Positions 1 through 10,331 of a stretch of 64,000 nt of DNA are shown here, piece by piece (the first letter of the stretch is position 1; every line of letters starts with the position of its first letter). The stretch spans positions 682,001 to 746,000 of the forward strand of contig JAGYVD010000005.1 in the NCBI GenBank assembly GCA_021209875.1, written 5' to 3'. The DNA is from Rosellinia necatrix (taxonomy: Eukaryota > Ascomycota > Sordariomycetes > Xylariales > Xylariaceae). Made by a program: the position numbers and the translations under genes. The notes beneath the pieces were generated by a model. The model saw nothing but the letters and a program-made list of their open reading frames with translations. It was not told the origin of the DNA and made no database searches.

Positions 1-1
1 C

Positions 2-1681
2 GACGCGAAGCGGCGGCGCTACAACGGCCCGCCCGTCTACGTGCCCAGGTCGCCGCAGATGGGCTACGCCCCCGGCGGCGGCGGCGCCGCCGTCGCCGAC
101 CCCCGATACCAGCGCCGCCAGTCGACCGGCGGGACGCCGCTCTCGGCGACCGGATACGGCCCGCCGGCGTACGTCGCGGGACCGCCGCCCGTGCGCCACC
201 GTTCCGGGATGTATGCCGCCCAGCCGACCGCCACCGCCCACATGAAACCCCCGCCACCGCCGCCGCCGCCGCCGCCGCGGCAACCCGCTCCGTATCCGCC
301 GATGACGACGACGCCCAATAGGCCGGGCTTCGACGAGTCGCTCCGCCTGCCCCCGCTGCAGACGTCCATCCACGAACACCCGGCGGAGCAGCTGGGGGCA
401 CGACATGCCATGCCACCTGCCGCCGCCCCACCGCAACAACAACAACAGCAGCAACAACAACTACAACAACAACAACAACAACAACTACAACAACCGGGCA
501 TTAATGTCAACCAGGGCGGCAGCGCGAGTCTCGTCAGACAGCCGCCGCCGTCGGGGATGCCGCAGAAATGGCCGTTCCTGCTCAAGCTGGAGGTGCTGCG
601 GTCCATCAGCCCCCCCTTACGACCTCCGGGGCCGGGGGGGCCGCGGTTCGATACGCGCGGGCCGATCGTGGCGGTGGAGGGCGCGCCGACGGCGGTGCTG
701 AAGGAGGTGGCGGCCGTGATCGAGAAGGCGCTGTCGGCGTCGGCCGAGTTCGCCGTCCGCGTCTGGTCCGAGGACACGAGCACCGCCATCGCGCACTCGA
801 GCCCGGAGCCGCACGCCAGCAGTAACAACAACAGTAACAGCAGCAGCAACAGCAATAGCAACAGCAACAGCAATAGCAACAGCAACAGCAGCGGCGCCGC
901 TACCGCCGCCGAGGCGAATGGGGGCGTCGGAGAGAATAGCGGCGCCGGCCGAGGCGGCGTTGGTAGTGGTGGTGGTGGTGGTAACTCGAGCGCGAAGACC
1001 GGCGCCGAGAACACGGTGGTCGCCGTCGCGCGCGGCAGGTCGTCGCCCCTCATCAGCCCCATCGCGACCTACGTGGCGCGCATGCTTAAGTGGCATAAGA
1101 CGTCCGAGGACCTCGTGCGGTACGTCACGAGTTACCCCCAGCAGCAGCCTCCGCCTCCGCCTCCGCCTCCACCTCCGCCCCCGCCACGACAGCTCGGCGG
1201 CGGCAGCGGCAGCGGCGAAGGCGAAGCTTCTTCCGATGCGAACAGCACTTCTGGCGCAGAGACGATAGCGGCGGCGGCGGTGGTGGCGGCTGAGCATAAA
1301 CTGCCCGTCGCCATCCTCTCGGACGGCTTCAGCCTGAGCTTCTCGGACCGCTACGCGGCGGCGCTGCACGTGCCCGACGCGTACCGCGCCGACGACCACT
1401 GGCAGTGGGTGGCCACGCTGTGGCGCGGTATCGTCGGCGCCGACCTCACCGTTTACATCAAGAGGGTCGCTGCCGACGAGCTGCAGAGCGGTGGCGCTGG
1501 CGGAGGCGGAGGCGGTAGTGGGAGTGGGAGCGGGAGCGTGGAGATGGCCGGGCCCGGCGTGATGATCCTCCGCCTGCTCGACGGCGCACGCGTGGACGAG
1601 AAGCTCGAGCGCAGGCTCGGCTTCGAGATCGCCGAGTGGGTGCGCGGCGGGAGCTTTATGGTTGGGTTTGCGAAGACGTGA
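2..1681 (+). CDS. 3' part of a low-complexity protein, probably the HMG-box family type (5' end outside window)
   Basis: The frame is open from base 2, so the start lies upstream of the window; the stop is TGA at 1679-1681. About 559 residues are visible. The first are basic (DAKRRRYNGPP), followed by a Pro/Gly/Arg-rich stretch, poly-Pro (about 248-285), poly-Gln (about 433-496), a conserved-looking block beginning KWPFLLKLEVLRSISPP (about 566-615), Asn/Ser repeats (about 820-893), Gly runs, a second poly-Pro run (about 1150-1190) and a folded-looking C-terminus ending FMVGFAKT. The conserved block and C-terminus resemble the region downstream of the HMG box in fungal HMG-box transcription regulators, but the box itself would be off the edge, so the family call is inference. 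GC content is very high. It is the left flank of the decayed cluster. Confidence 0.7.
   Translation, partial: DAKRRRYNGPPVYVPRSPQMGYAPGGGGAAVADPRYQRRQSTGGTPLSATGYGPPAYVAGPPPVRHRSGMYAAQPTATAHMKPPPPPPPPPPRQPAPYPPMTTTPNRPGFDESLRLPPLQTSIHEHPAEQLGARHAMPPAAAPPQQQQQQQQQLQQQQQQQLQQPGINVNQGGSASLVRQPPPSGMPQKWPFLLKLEVLRSISPPLRPPGPGGPRFDTRGPIVAVEGAPTAVLKEVAAVIEKALSASAEFAVRVWSEDTSTAIAHSSPEPHASSNNNSNSSSNSNSNSNSNSNSNSSGAATAAEANGGVGENSGAGRGGVGSGGGGGNSSAKTGAENTVVAVARGRSSPLISPIATYVARMLKWHKTSEDLVRYVTSYPQQQPPPPPPPPPPPPPRQLGGGSGSGEGEASSDANSTSGAETIAAAAVVAAEHKLPVAILSDGFSLSFSDRYAAALHVPDAYRADDHWQWVATLWRGIVGADLTVYIKRVAADELQSGGAGGGGGGSGSGSGSVEMAGPGVMILRLLDGARVDEKLERRLGFEIAEWVRGGSFMVGFAKT
433..496 (+). repeat. CAA/CAG trinucleotide tract coding poly-Gln
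   Basis: Runs of CAA and CAG interrupted by CTA/CTG encode a Gln-rich stretch with occasional Leu inside the first CDS. The mix of both Gln codons suggests an old tract. Confidence 0.8.
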
Positions 1682-2496
1682 GAAAAAAAAAAAAATCTTT
1701 TTCTTACCTACCTTACCTATCCTCCCCTACCTCTTTTTGGAATGTCCGCGGTTTTTCTTGGGTTCTGGGCTTCATTCGTGACTTGGGAATTGAGGGCCCG
1801 TCGGTGGGAAAAATGGAGGGGGTTCGAATCGTTTATGTCTGTCTTGGGAATGGAAACTGTTAAGGGGGAGGGGAGAGTGGTGTTTCACTCAATGGCTGGT
1901 TGGCTTGCTTGCTTCTTCTGTCTGCTCTGCTTAGGAAAGGGGCTGGATGATGGTATCTTATGAATTCAACTGTCAACTCATTATCTCTATGCGCTTGGGA
2001 TTGAACTTGGAGAACAACATATTACATAGTACATATACCTGTATATGTTAAATCACTTGAGTGGTCTTATGAGTTGTCATCATCATTATTACCTGTCATT
2101 ATTCCGGGCCTTTCTCGAGTCTCTGGTGAGGGGCCAAAGGAGAATGGGGTGTACCTCGTGGTGTCTCTCATAGGTGAATGAGAGGAAAAAATAAAGTGAT
2201 GAGTCGCCCGCGGGAGAATGTTGCCGCAAGATGTAGTTATGCTGGATTGACTTACACGATTGGTACCTATTCCGGGGTAATCATGTTACAAACCCGCTAT
2301 TTTAAGAATACACTTAACATTAAGTAGGCCGGGGGAGGTGCAGCTGTAGCCTTGTATTAAAAACGACCTAAAATAGGCTTACGCTCCCGCCAGAAATACG
2401 ATAGAACGCAGTATACAAAAGCCTATCATCGTACCCCTATATATACTAGACATTCTTCACCATACACACACATTGGACCCCAACTTTGAGCCTTTC
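1682..2496. other. Intergenic, no gene seen
   Basis: An A-rich run follows the stop at 1683-1695. Only short unrelated reading frames are present. It holds the 3' flanks of the first gene and of the GliK-like relic on the opposite strand. Confidence 0.6.
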
Positions 2497-2999
2497 CTAA
2501 ACCCCCCAATCCAGAGACAAGAAGATAGGTAACCGATATCCGCGACGTACCATATACCTGAAACTAGGTCTTGCCTCCCTCTTTATAGCTGTAACAAGCG
2601 TACGGACAGGAAAAGTCAGGTTGTCATCTTCTATGTCCGATATCGTCTTTCTTCCTGACCTTGGCTGCCATGACTTCAGCTTCGGTATAGGCAATCCCCC
2701 CGCCCTCTGAGGCTAGGGCTTTCGTGTACATCTTGGGTGTGAGCTTATACGCGGTACCAATGACCTGGGTGACGCCAAGTCCGCGAGATGACCAGATACG
2801 TGACACTTCCAAACGCTGGCTCCGAGTACGGAAAGCCAGCGCTGTCCATATCTAGACTCCAACCCGGCACCGTCACCAGCTCGGACGACAGCGGGACAAT
2901 TCCACGATCCACAACAAACTTTTCGTGATCTAGACTCGATCCGTAAGCAAGGTACCACACATCCGAATCCGGCGTGGGGAGTGTTCTGAAAACCAGCAT
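2497..2999 (-). pseudogene. Gamma-glutamylcyclotransferase-like relic (GliK-type)
   Basis: Read on the minus strand from an ATG at 2997-2999, the sequence gives VWYLAYGSSL, the YGSxL substrate loop of gamma-glutamylcyclotransferases, then FVVDRGI, VPGWSLDMDSAGFPYSEPAFGSV, all typical of the fungal family that includes GliK. In a second frame (about 2660-2780) comes GTAYKLTPKMY and ASEGGGIAYTEAEV, and in a third (about 2550-2640) VRTLVTAIKREARPSFRYM. The same domain is therefore spread over three frames, with breaks near 2780 and near 2645; no intron with good splice sites explains the changes. The downstream part of the domain was not found. In ETP pathways this enzyme removes gamma-glutamyl groups from the bis-glutathione intermediate. 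Its place beside the NRPS relic supports the cluster assignment. Confidence 0.72.
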
Positions 3000-3440
3000 A
3001 TTGCACGGAATCCTGTGAGGGCAGGGGTAAAGAAACTTTAGAATGTTCAGAATGTGAGAGTAAGGCGGATACCGGAAATGACTAATGTTGAGCGTTTACT
3101 GGCGTGTTTCTACATGATATGAATAAGATAAGACACGACAAGTTGTCCCGTCGTGGAAGCTCAGTTGCTCACTTTAGTTGTGGGGTTGGCTGATGATCAA
3201 CCTATTTCGGGACCCGACTATTGAAGACTTCAATTTGAAGTCGCCGAGTCCGGACCGTACCTAAAACGCCTGACCACTAGCCCGGTAATTAGTTTGAACC
3301 GCCGCTGGCTTGCATCGGTTATGCCTTGAGTCTTCAGATACTGTCATCCATTCTCTGCTTGTTGGAATCCTCATGGAGTAATGACACGGGCTTAACTGAA
3401 TCAAGAGTTGATGCACCAGCTTTATCAAATATATCCTTGA
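3000..3440. other. Divergent gap where the NRPS N-terminal part would be expected
   Basis: Nothing recognisable was found. Full GliP-type enzymes carry an adenylation domain before the first thiolation domain. No adenylation core motif is visible here in any frame, so that domain is deleted rather than merely frameshifted. Confidence 0.5.
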
Positions 3441-6400
3441 ATCGGTGATCCTGAACGTATTGAGACAGTCAGACAACATCAGCTCTATGAGAAGCTTTCA
3501 GCACGTGTAGTGATGTTAAACCCAGATGTTCTCAACGCCATTGTGGCCGACGCCATCGCGCAAGAACTGGGGTTGCCACACGGGGAGGTGAATTTTGAGG
3601 TGAGCTTCGTACGAAACGGAGGGGATTCATTATCCGCGATCAACATCACCTCATCATGCCGTTCAAGAGGTATTCCGGTCACAGCGGGAATGATTCTGCG
3701 GCATGTTACTCTTAATGACCTCCTCGACGAGTTACAAGAGCCTACGAAACTATCAACAGAGCTGTTGGAGTCTGGTGACCCCCCATCGCTGTTTTCGCCC
3801 ACGTCTTGGTCCTTCAGAGCTCATGGCTCTCCGAACGACGAGGATCAAAGAGACGGGCCCCACGCGACGCCACTACAGCTCTCTTTGATGCACGGAAGTA
3901 AGACACACATCGGTCACAGCGTCATTTGGTACCTGGAAACATATCGTACCGAGCATATACCTGCCGTGAAGGATGCCTGGGAAGCTGTTGCGCGGACGGA
4001 GCCAATTTTTCAGACAAGATTCCAACTGGTCGGCAATACGTATCGCATAGTTGAAGACGCAGAAACACCCATCCATTGGAGCGAAACGACGGCTGGTAGC
4101 CGTGAAGCTTATGATTCGACACTGTCACAAAATACACCAGACACAGACTTCACCGGAATAACTTTCCACGTAGTACATCTTGACGTGAGCAGCCAACAGC
4201 AGCGAAGCACAGTCATCTAGGCTATCCACCATGCTTTGGTTGATGGCTTTTCGAGCGTCATACTCCTCAACAAGCACCGAGGCGCCCTCTCGGGACGGCC
4301 ATGTTGCCAGGGACCCTCTTTCAGCGCGTTCATGAGGAAAGTCGGGCTCTATCGAGACAATAAAGAGCGAGAGGGAGTGGCATTCTGGGAACAGCAGGAG
4401 CAGCTCATCGCCCAGTCGAGTCAGAACCTATTGTTTCCAGAGACGAGCCCCAACCAGGGTGCTTCGACTTGTATGGGACATACACTGGATTTAGGAGCCG
4501 ATCTTGGGACACTCCTGCAGGGCGTCCAAGAGCGCGAGGTCACGATGGCCTCCGTGTTCTATGCTGCATGGGCACTCACAATAAGTCAGTTCGTCGGCTC
4601 AAGCAGTGTCTGCTTCGGCGTCGTCCTGTCGGGCCGCACCGTGCCAGTCGCAGCGGCGGAAAGGGTCGTCGGACCCCTAATCAATACCATTTTGTTTCAA
4701 ACCTCTTTAGACTGGACTATATCGACCAGAGACTACCGTGGATCGGTATTCAAGCATTCATTGGATCTGGACCAGTATCAGTGGAATGCGCCAGCTCGAT
4801 TACTTGCATCGCTACCCTTCACTCTGCTGAACATTCATATCGAGGAGGAATTACTCGAGCCAAATCCCCTTGGACTGCTCCTGGAGCCAAGTAGCATGAT
4901 GGAATCGACCTTGGATTTGGTCGTTGAGGTCCGCTCTGGAGGCAAGATCAGACTCATGTTCGAAGAGGACAAGATACGCCTGGCCAAAGTCAAGCGACTA
5001 GGAAATATTTTCCTCGAAGCTGTCAAGCTGCTGCTGACCTCGGAGCAGACGCTCGAAGAAGCCCGGCAGCGTCTGATGGCGCCAGACATCCACACCGCCT
5101 TCTCGAACAGCAACGTGTATTCGGCGCGGACACGCTTGAACTTCATGGAAAAACAGCCTTGTCGGAATATTTGATCACCGCTGTCGGGTAGAATCTGATC
5201 GCATCGCCATCGAGAGAGGGGTGGAAAAGCTCAGCTATTCGCGCACCCTAGAGATGACGAACCACGTCGCAGGGCAATTGCGCTACCAGGTAACGCCGGG
5301 TGATGTATTGTGCGTCCATGCGAACCGGAGCGTCAATTGGATCATCGCCATCTATGCAATCCTCAAGGCTAGGGGGGATGTACTGCCCCCTAGACCAGTC
5401 CCTACCGCCCCGGCTTCGAAATCAGATGTTTGAGCAGTCTGGAAGCCGCCTTTTCCTAGAAGGAGGCGCTAAAGAGTTGCATAGCAGACCCGAGTCATGC
5501 ATGAACTTCTTGTCCGTGGAGGAGCTACTTACTCAAGCAGTGAAGGGGGGGGGCGGGAGGCATTATCGGAGAAGTCCCCGGTCATTGATCCCCAGAGCGG
5601 TGCCTACTTATGCTTCACGTCGGGATCGACAGGCAAGCCCAAAGGTGTCCTATGTTCTCACAGGGCCCTCGTGGCGTTCCAGTCGGATTTTGACATCCGC
5701 ATGAAGTCTAAACCGGGGTGGCGGATTGCGCAAATCATGTCCCCTGCTTTTGGTGGTAGTATCCATGAGATCTTCTCAGCCTTGAGCTATGGATCTACAC
5801 TCGTCTTGGGCTGTTCTGAAGACCCCTTCGGCCACTTGAACAGCGTAGATGCGGCCATATTGACACCGTCGATCACGCGTGTGCTGGACCCAAATGGCTT
5901 CCTTCATCTAAGCACGGTCTACTTGGTAGGCGAGGCCGTCTCACCATTCGTACGCGACAGGTGGGCCAAGAAGGTCGAGTTATACAACATGTACGGGCCA
6001 ACGGAGGGGACTTGTGGCGCCACAACGAAGAGGTTGCACCATGGAGAATCCATAACTCTTGGCCGGCCGAACCCGTCAACGAGGATCTACATCATGAGCA
6101 CCGATGGGAAGCTTGTGCCCCCGGGGGTCATAGGTGATATTTGCCTGGCCGGAGTTCAGGTTTCGCTGGGATACTTGAACATGCCGCACCAAACAAGCAA
6201 AGCTTTCTCGAAGGACCCTGTTTATACCCGGGATGGAGAGCGCATGTACCGCACCAGGGACCGTGGATATTGGTGCGAGACAGGAGAGCTTCAGTTTTGC
6301 GGGAGAACCGATAGGCAGATTAAGCTGCGTGGATATCGTGTCGATTTGGATGATCTGGAAGAGCGGATTCGAAATGCCGTTCCCGACTGCGTAGATGTGG

Positions 6401-8175
6401 CGGTCGTGTGCGTCAAGGAGCGAATAATTGCATGTATACAGCCGGAAAATCTTGCAAACAAGTCAGTCGAGAGTTCACTGGCCCAGACTCTACCACACTA
6501 TCTCTTTCCACGACGCATTATCGGGGTGTCGGAATTCCCGCGAACGAGAGCCGGAAAACTCGATTACCAGAGCCTCCAGCAGTCCAGTGCTGCGAGTCGA
6601 GAAACGACTCCCTTCCGAGGCAATGCCGAGCTTCTGAGGCAAGTGGCGGGCGTATGGAAGGAGATACTCGACGTCCCAGGCGCTATCACACCGAATTCCA
6701 TGTTTATGGAATTGGGAGGCAATTCGTTACTGCGGCTCCAGATGGAAGACAAGCTCTCCGTGGTTCTGAGGCGTAAAGTCACGCTTCGTTCGATTATTTC
6801 GTCGCCGACGCTCGGCTGGTTGGTACAAACGTTGGATGACGCGGCTTCCAGTATCGAACCCCTTTGTAACAGCCCTCCCGCGATTGACAGGGCCGTCGTG
6901 ACAAAACTGGGACAGCAGTGGTGCAGAAACTATGGTTTTAGGGGAGGGTCGTCTTCCCTCACCGTCTCGGCAGCTTTCCGTATAGGTCCTGGAGTCAATC
7001 TAGCGCGTTTGGTAGAGGCATGGAATACCGTCTTGGAGCGCCACGATATATTCCGCTGCCGATTCAGGACGAGCTCGGACGACCGGGTAACGAAAACCTT
7101 TCCGGATTGTGGTCCAAAAGTCGAAGAGCGAGAACACCTAGACGTAAGATATGAGATCCATCCCCCTTTTGATCTAGAGCAAGACGACTGTATTCGTGTC
7201 TTCATCATACGCGATAGACTACTTCTCGTGGCCAGTCACATCATAATTGACTACAAGTCGCTCGAGACCATACTCCAAGAAGCCAGCTGCAGCTACCACG
7301 GGAGGTTCCTACCACCGGTTCGCTGCAGTAGACTCGACCGGAAGTATCCGCAAGGGGATATAGGATTCTGGCCGCAGTACATGAAGGGCTTTCGGCGACC
7401 CGAGTACAGGGTCGGGATATGGACGCCGCGTGAGTCGTGGGACGGCACGTCTTGTATCTATCGGCTGCCGACCAGTATAAACCAGACTATTGCTCATTTC
7501 ATGATCTCTAAAGGCTTGACTCCGCACCACATCTTACTCAGCGCGGTCTCTCTTGCCCTTAGTCGTGACTTAGACAAGCTAGATATCATCCTCGGCGCCC
7601 CTCACCTGGGCAGGCGAGAGCACGATGAACAGGAAGCCGTGGGACTGTTCCTTGAGTTGCTTCCGATCCGAATCAAGTATACCAATTCCAAGAGAGGTGT
7701 GGGAGATCTGTTGACCGCTGTGAAGAACTCCAGTCAGTCGGCTCTTTCGCATGCACTACCCTGGCACATGATCCTTGACGCGCTAGGGCTGCCAATGACT
7801 GTGCCTGATGCCCCTCTCTTAGATGCCGTGGTCTCTTACCATGACAAAGTCGGCGATATGGGCATGGCGGGTGTTGATATGCAGTCTCTGCTGACCTGGA
7901 CAGAGGGTGCAAAGTTCAAACTCATGGCGGAGTTCATCAAAGCAAATGATGACTGTTTGTTAATGAGGCTCGAGTGGGCGAGGGGGTGCTTCGATAGCCA
8001 GAGCATCAACACGCTGGCGGATTTGATAAAGGACTCGTTGGAGATGATCCTTGGAGGCAAGCCGTATCAAGAGATAGCTAGGAATCTTTCACAGAACGGG
8101 GACGAGAGAAGAAGGCATGAGACATTACCAAGCGAAGAGGAGGATTTTTTTGAGTCCGACTTGCAAGGAATGTAG
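3441..8175 (+). pseudogene. Broken T-C-A-T-C nonribosomal peptide synthetase (GliP-like)
   Basis: Domains in order: a thiolation domain with GGDSL (Ser codon 3627-3629); a condensation domain (about 3870-5130) with HHALVDG at 4227-4247; an adenylation domain (about 5150-6570) with SGSTGKPKG, MYGPTEGT, GRTDRQIKLRGYRVD and RAGKLDY; a second thiolation domain with LGGNSL (Ser 6724-6726); and a terminal condensation domain whose HHxxxDG is degenerate (SHIIIDY). The order matches the end of ETP dipeptide synthetases, but the first adenylation domain and the usual last thiolation domain are missing. Breaks: an in-frame TAG at 4218-4220 three codons before HHALVDG; a frame change near 5145-5165; another at a G6 run near 5372-5377; another at a G-run near 5546-5555. 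The two G-run changes could be sequencing errors, but the TAG and the missing domains argue for a dead gene. The adenylation pocket reads FGGS where amino-acid-activating domains have FDxS. Confidence 0.88.
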
Positions 8176-8825
8176 CCGCTCTCAACCCTCAACCATGTCT
8201 GCCTGCCAAAGACATCATAGATGTAAAGACGAAGGCATCAGTGAAGCCACGTGTGGACACGTGTCAGAAAGCCTTTTATAGAATACCAATTGCCCCTGCG
8301 CGCAACAACTATTAGCTGATAACAGAACATCTACATCTACCTGGATTCCGCGACTTCGCATTGAGAATATGTGGTGAATAGAAACAAAGCAAAAGTTCGA
8401 GTATTAAAGATTTAATATATGTCACAGAGTAGTACGCATATATACCAACATAACTGCAGGTGGATTAACGGTTCCGTTTTTCCATTACAATATAACTAAG
8501 GCATAATTTAAAACCCCCAGAATTATTTAGAGCACATATATTGTAATATCTACTTCAACTCATATGAAAAACATTGACGTTGGGAACGTGATATGTAGAC
8601 CTAATGCTGCCCCCTATCCAGGACTTTATTTCCTAGCCTCGTGAATTCAGGAAACCGTAGAGTTAGTGCCAGCTGATTCTTCACGTCTTTTTCAGGTGGC
8701 AAACTACCCCTTCTTTTCAAGCACCCTACTAAGAGTCTCAGAACCGCAACCGCCACACAACAGCCTGATGTAGAAAGAGAGTAGCGAGGGATCTTTCTTT
8801 CCATTCTGCGAACTGTAGGATGTCG
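8176..8825. other. Intergenic between convergent 3' ends
   Basis: The region is AT-rich and has no coding support. Two CACGTG hexamers 11 bp apart lie at 8248-8264, but they sit in a 3'-3' gap, so a promoter role is unlikely. Confidence 0.6.
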
Positions 8826-10275
8826 TTACATCCGCGGCAAAGCGTCAAACCTGTCAGTTTGAGAGCCAGGCGAAACCTTCGGCTGAAGCTGGTAGGAATG
8901 CTCAACATCGAAGGACTGGGTGATAGTTACAAACGTCTGGTCGTCTCCTCCCGCAAGGTTGGTGATAGATGGGTTGGGCTTGTCGGTATCGGGGAGCGAT
9001 TCGCTATGGGTAGATGATCTCAAGCGCGACACCGAGAAACTTTTGAGTGCCGAGTACAGACGAGAGTTGACGACTCTCTTGACCGTGGCACTATTGCCCA
9101 GAATTGGTAAGCAAGGGAGGCATGCACAGATTAAACCGAGGGACATCTCATAGTACCTGAGACGATGAAGTCAGCGTCCGAGCTGAAAATTTCAATGGGA
9201 AACGTACATGAGGATGAAAAGAGTCGGATATTGCCAATTAATATCTCTTGGGTCGCTCGTGAGACGGAAGTAGGCGCCAGCAATACTAAAAGCAGTGGCT
9301 CTGCAGGCGAGGAATTAGCTTCAGCCCGTATTGACACAGAATCAACCACACTAACGTAAGGCCCACTAGAAAGATGGAGTTCGCTCGAAGTTGTCGATCC
9401 AGAGAGGCTTTGAGGCCCATGAGAATGGGGATTGAAACACCAAGGATCAGGAAGTCCTCGATGGCGTCCCATACGGCCTGGAACGAGCTCAGGCTTACAA
9501 CTTTGAGGCATCGAGAGCTTGCAGCAGCCTCCATTGCTGTTTGACCTGGCCGTGGCACGCACAAATATAGTGCTAGGATTATATACACGACGTAAACGAG
9601 GATATGAATGGCAATCCCGGTAATAGTCGTGTATCGAGCCCATTGACGGACCCAGAAGATGCGGAGCACGAGGAAGAGAAGAGACAGCTTGATAAAGAGC
9701 AGAGTCGTGCCCACGAAAACACCGCTGGTGATGAGATCCTGAAATACCCCAGTTAACCAACCCACCGACGGCGGGGCCACCGAGTCCAGGGTGCAAGCTT
9801 ACCGCGTACTACTTCTGGGGAATATCCATGAGATGGAGCTCGTAGCCATGCTGGCCAGCTCCCGGGATGACCGCAACTGGATAGAACATGAGCTCGCAGC
9901 TCGACAACCCTCGGGCAAAACTTACGGTCATAAATGACATAGCTGTATCTAATAGCCATTATCTAGAGGGGCTTGCGCATCAGTGGTCTGCCCGGTCCAC
10001 AGAAATGCCTGACAAACCCGACAATGCAAAACCCTATGAAGTTGTTAGCCGTACGTCCGGAGCCGAAGCCGAAGCCGAAGCTCTGGTCGCTTACAATCAG
10101 AAGTATCAAACTTGCGCATCACGAAAGCCTTTGCGTGGACCCGAAGGTAGACGAAGAGAGTTGCAATAGGACCAATGACAGTCAAGGAGACTATCAACGC
10201 CGTCTTCTGAGAGGCTGGATGTTCGAAATTAGGGATCACCCCTGGAGGCGGAGGGGCAAGCGGCGGGTTGGCCAT
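8826..10275 (-). pseudogene. Rhodopsin-like (SAT4/PTH11-type) integral membrane protein, interrupted
   Basis: A five-exon model joins in phase: 10275-10095, 9948-9803, 9738-9356, 9300-9208 and 9156-8826, giving 377 codons. The N-terminus MANPPLAPPPPG precedes a first membrane helix (ALIVSLTVIGPIATLFVYL). More helices lie in exon 3 (TTLLFIKLSLLFLVLRIFW, IHILVYVVYIILALYLC), and exon 5 holds MYYEMSLGLICACLPCLPIL, then a polar tail. This is the pattern of the fungal rhodopsin-domain family (SAT4/PTH11-like), common in secondary-metabolite clusters but not a known catalytic ETP gene. With this model a TAG falls in frame at 9809-9811, six codons after the HLMD motif. The alternative donor GTAGTA just before it avoids the stop but puts exon 3 out of frame. 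The gene is therefore either dead or spliced in an unusual way. Confidence 0.68.
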
Positions 10276-10331
10276 GCTGGCAGGAGAGTCTGGTCAAGTG
10301 GTAAAACGAACCAGCATGCGGGGGGGACGGG

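Noticed and set aside
64..1062. 332-codon minus-strand frame with poly-Leu and poly-Cys
   Set aside because: Antisense shadow of the repeat-rich first CDS; its only features are mirror images of the Gln/Ser/Pro tracts.
1821..1832. GGTTCGAATCG resembling a tRNA B box
   Set aside because: No A box or cloverleaf arms at the right distance.
8248..8264. Pair of CACGTG boxes
   Set aside because: Located between convergent 3' ends, so unlikely to regulate either gene; two hexamers alone are weak evidence.
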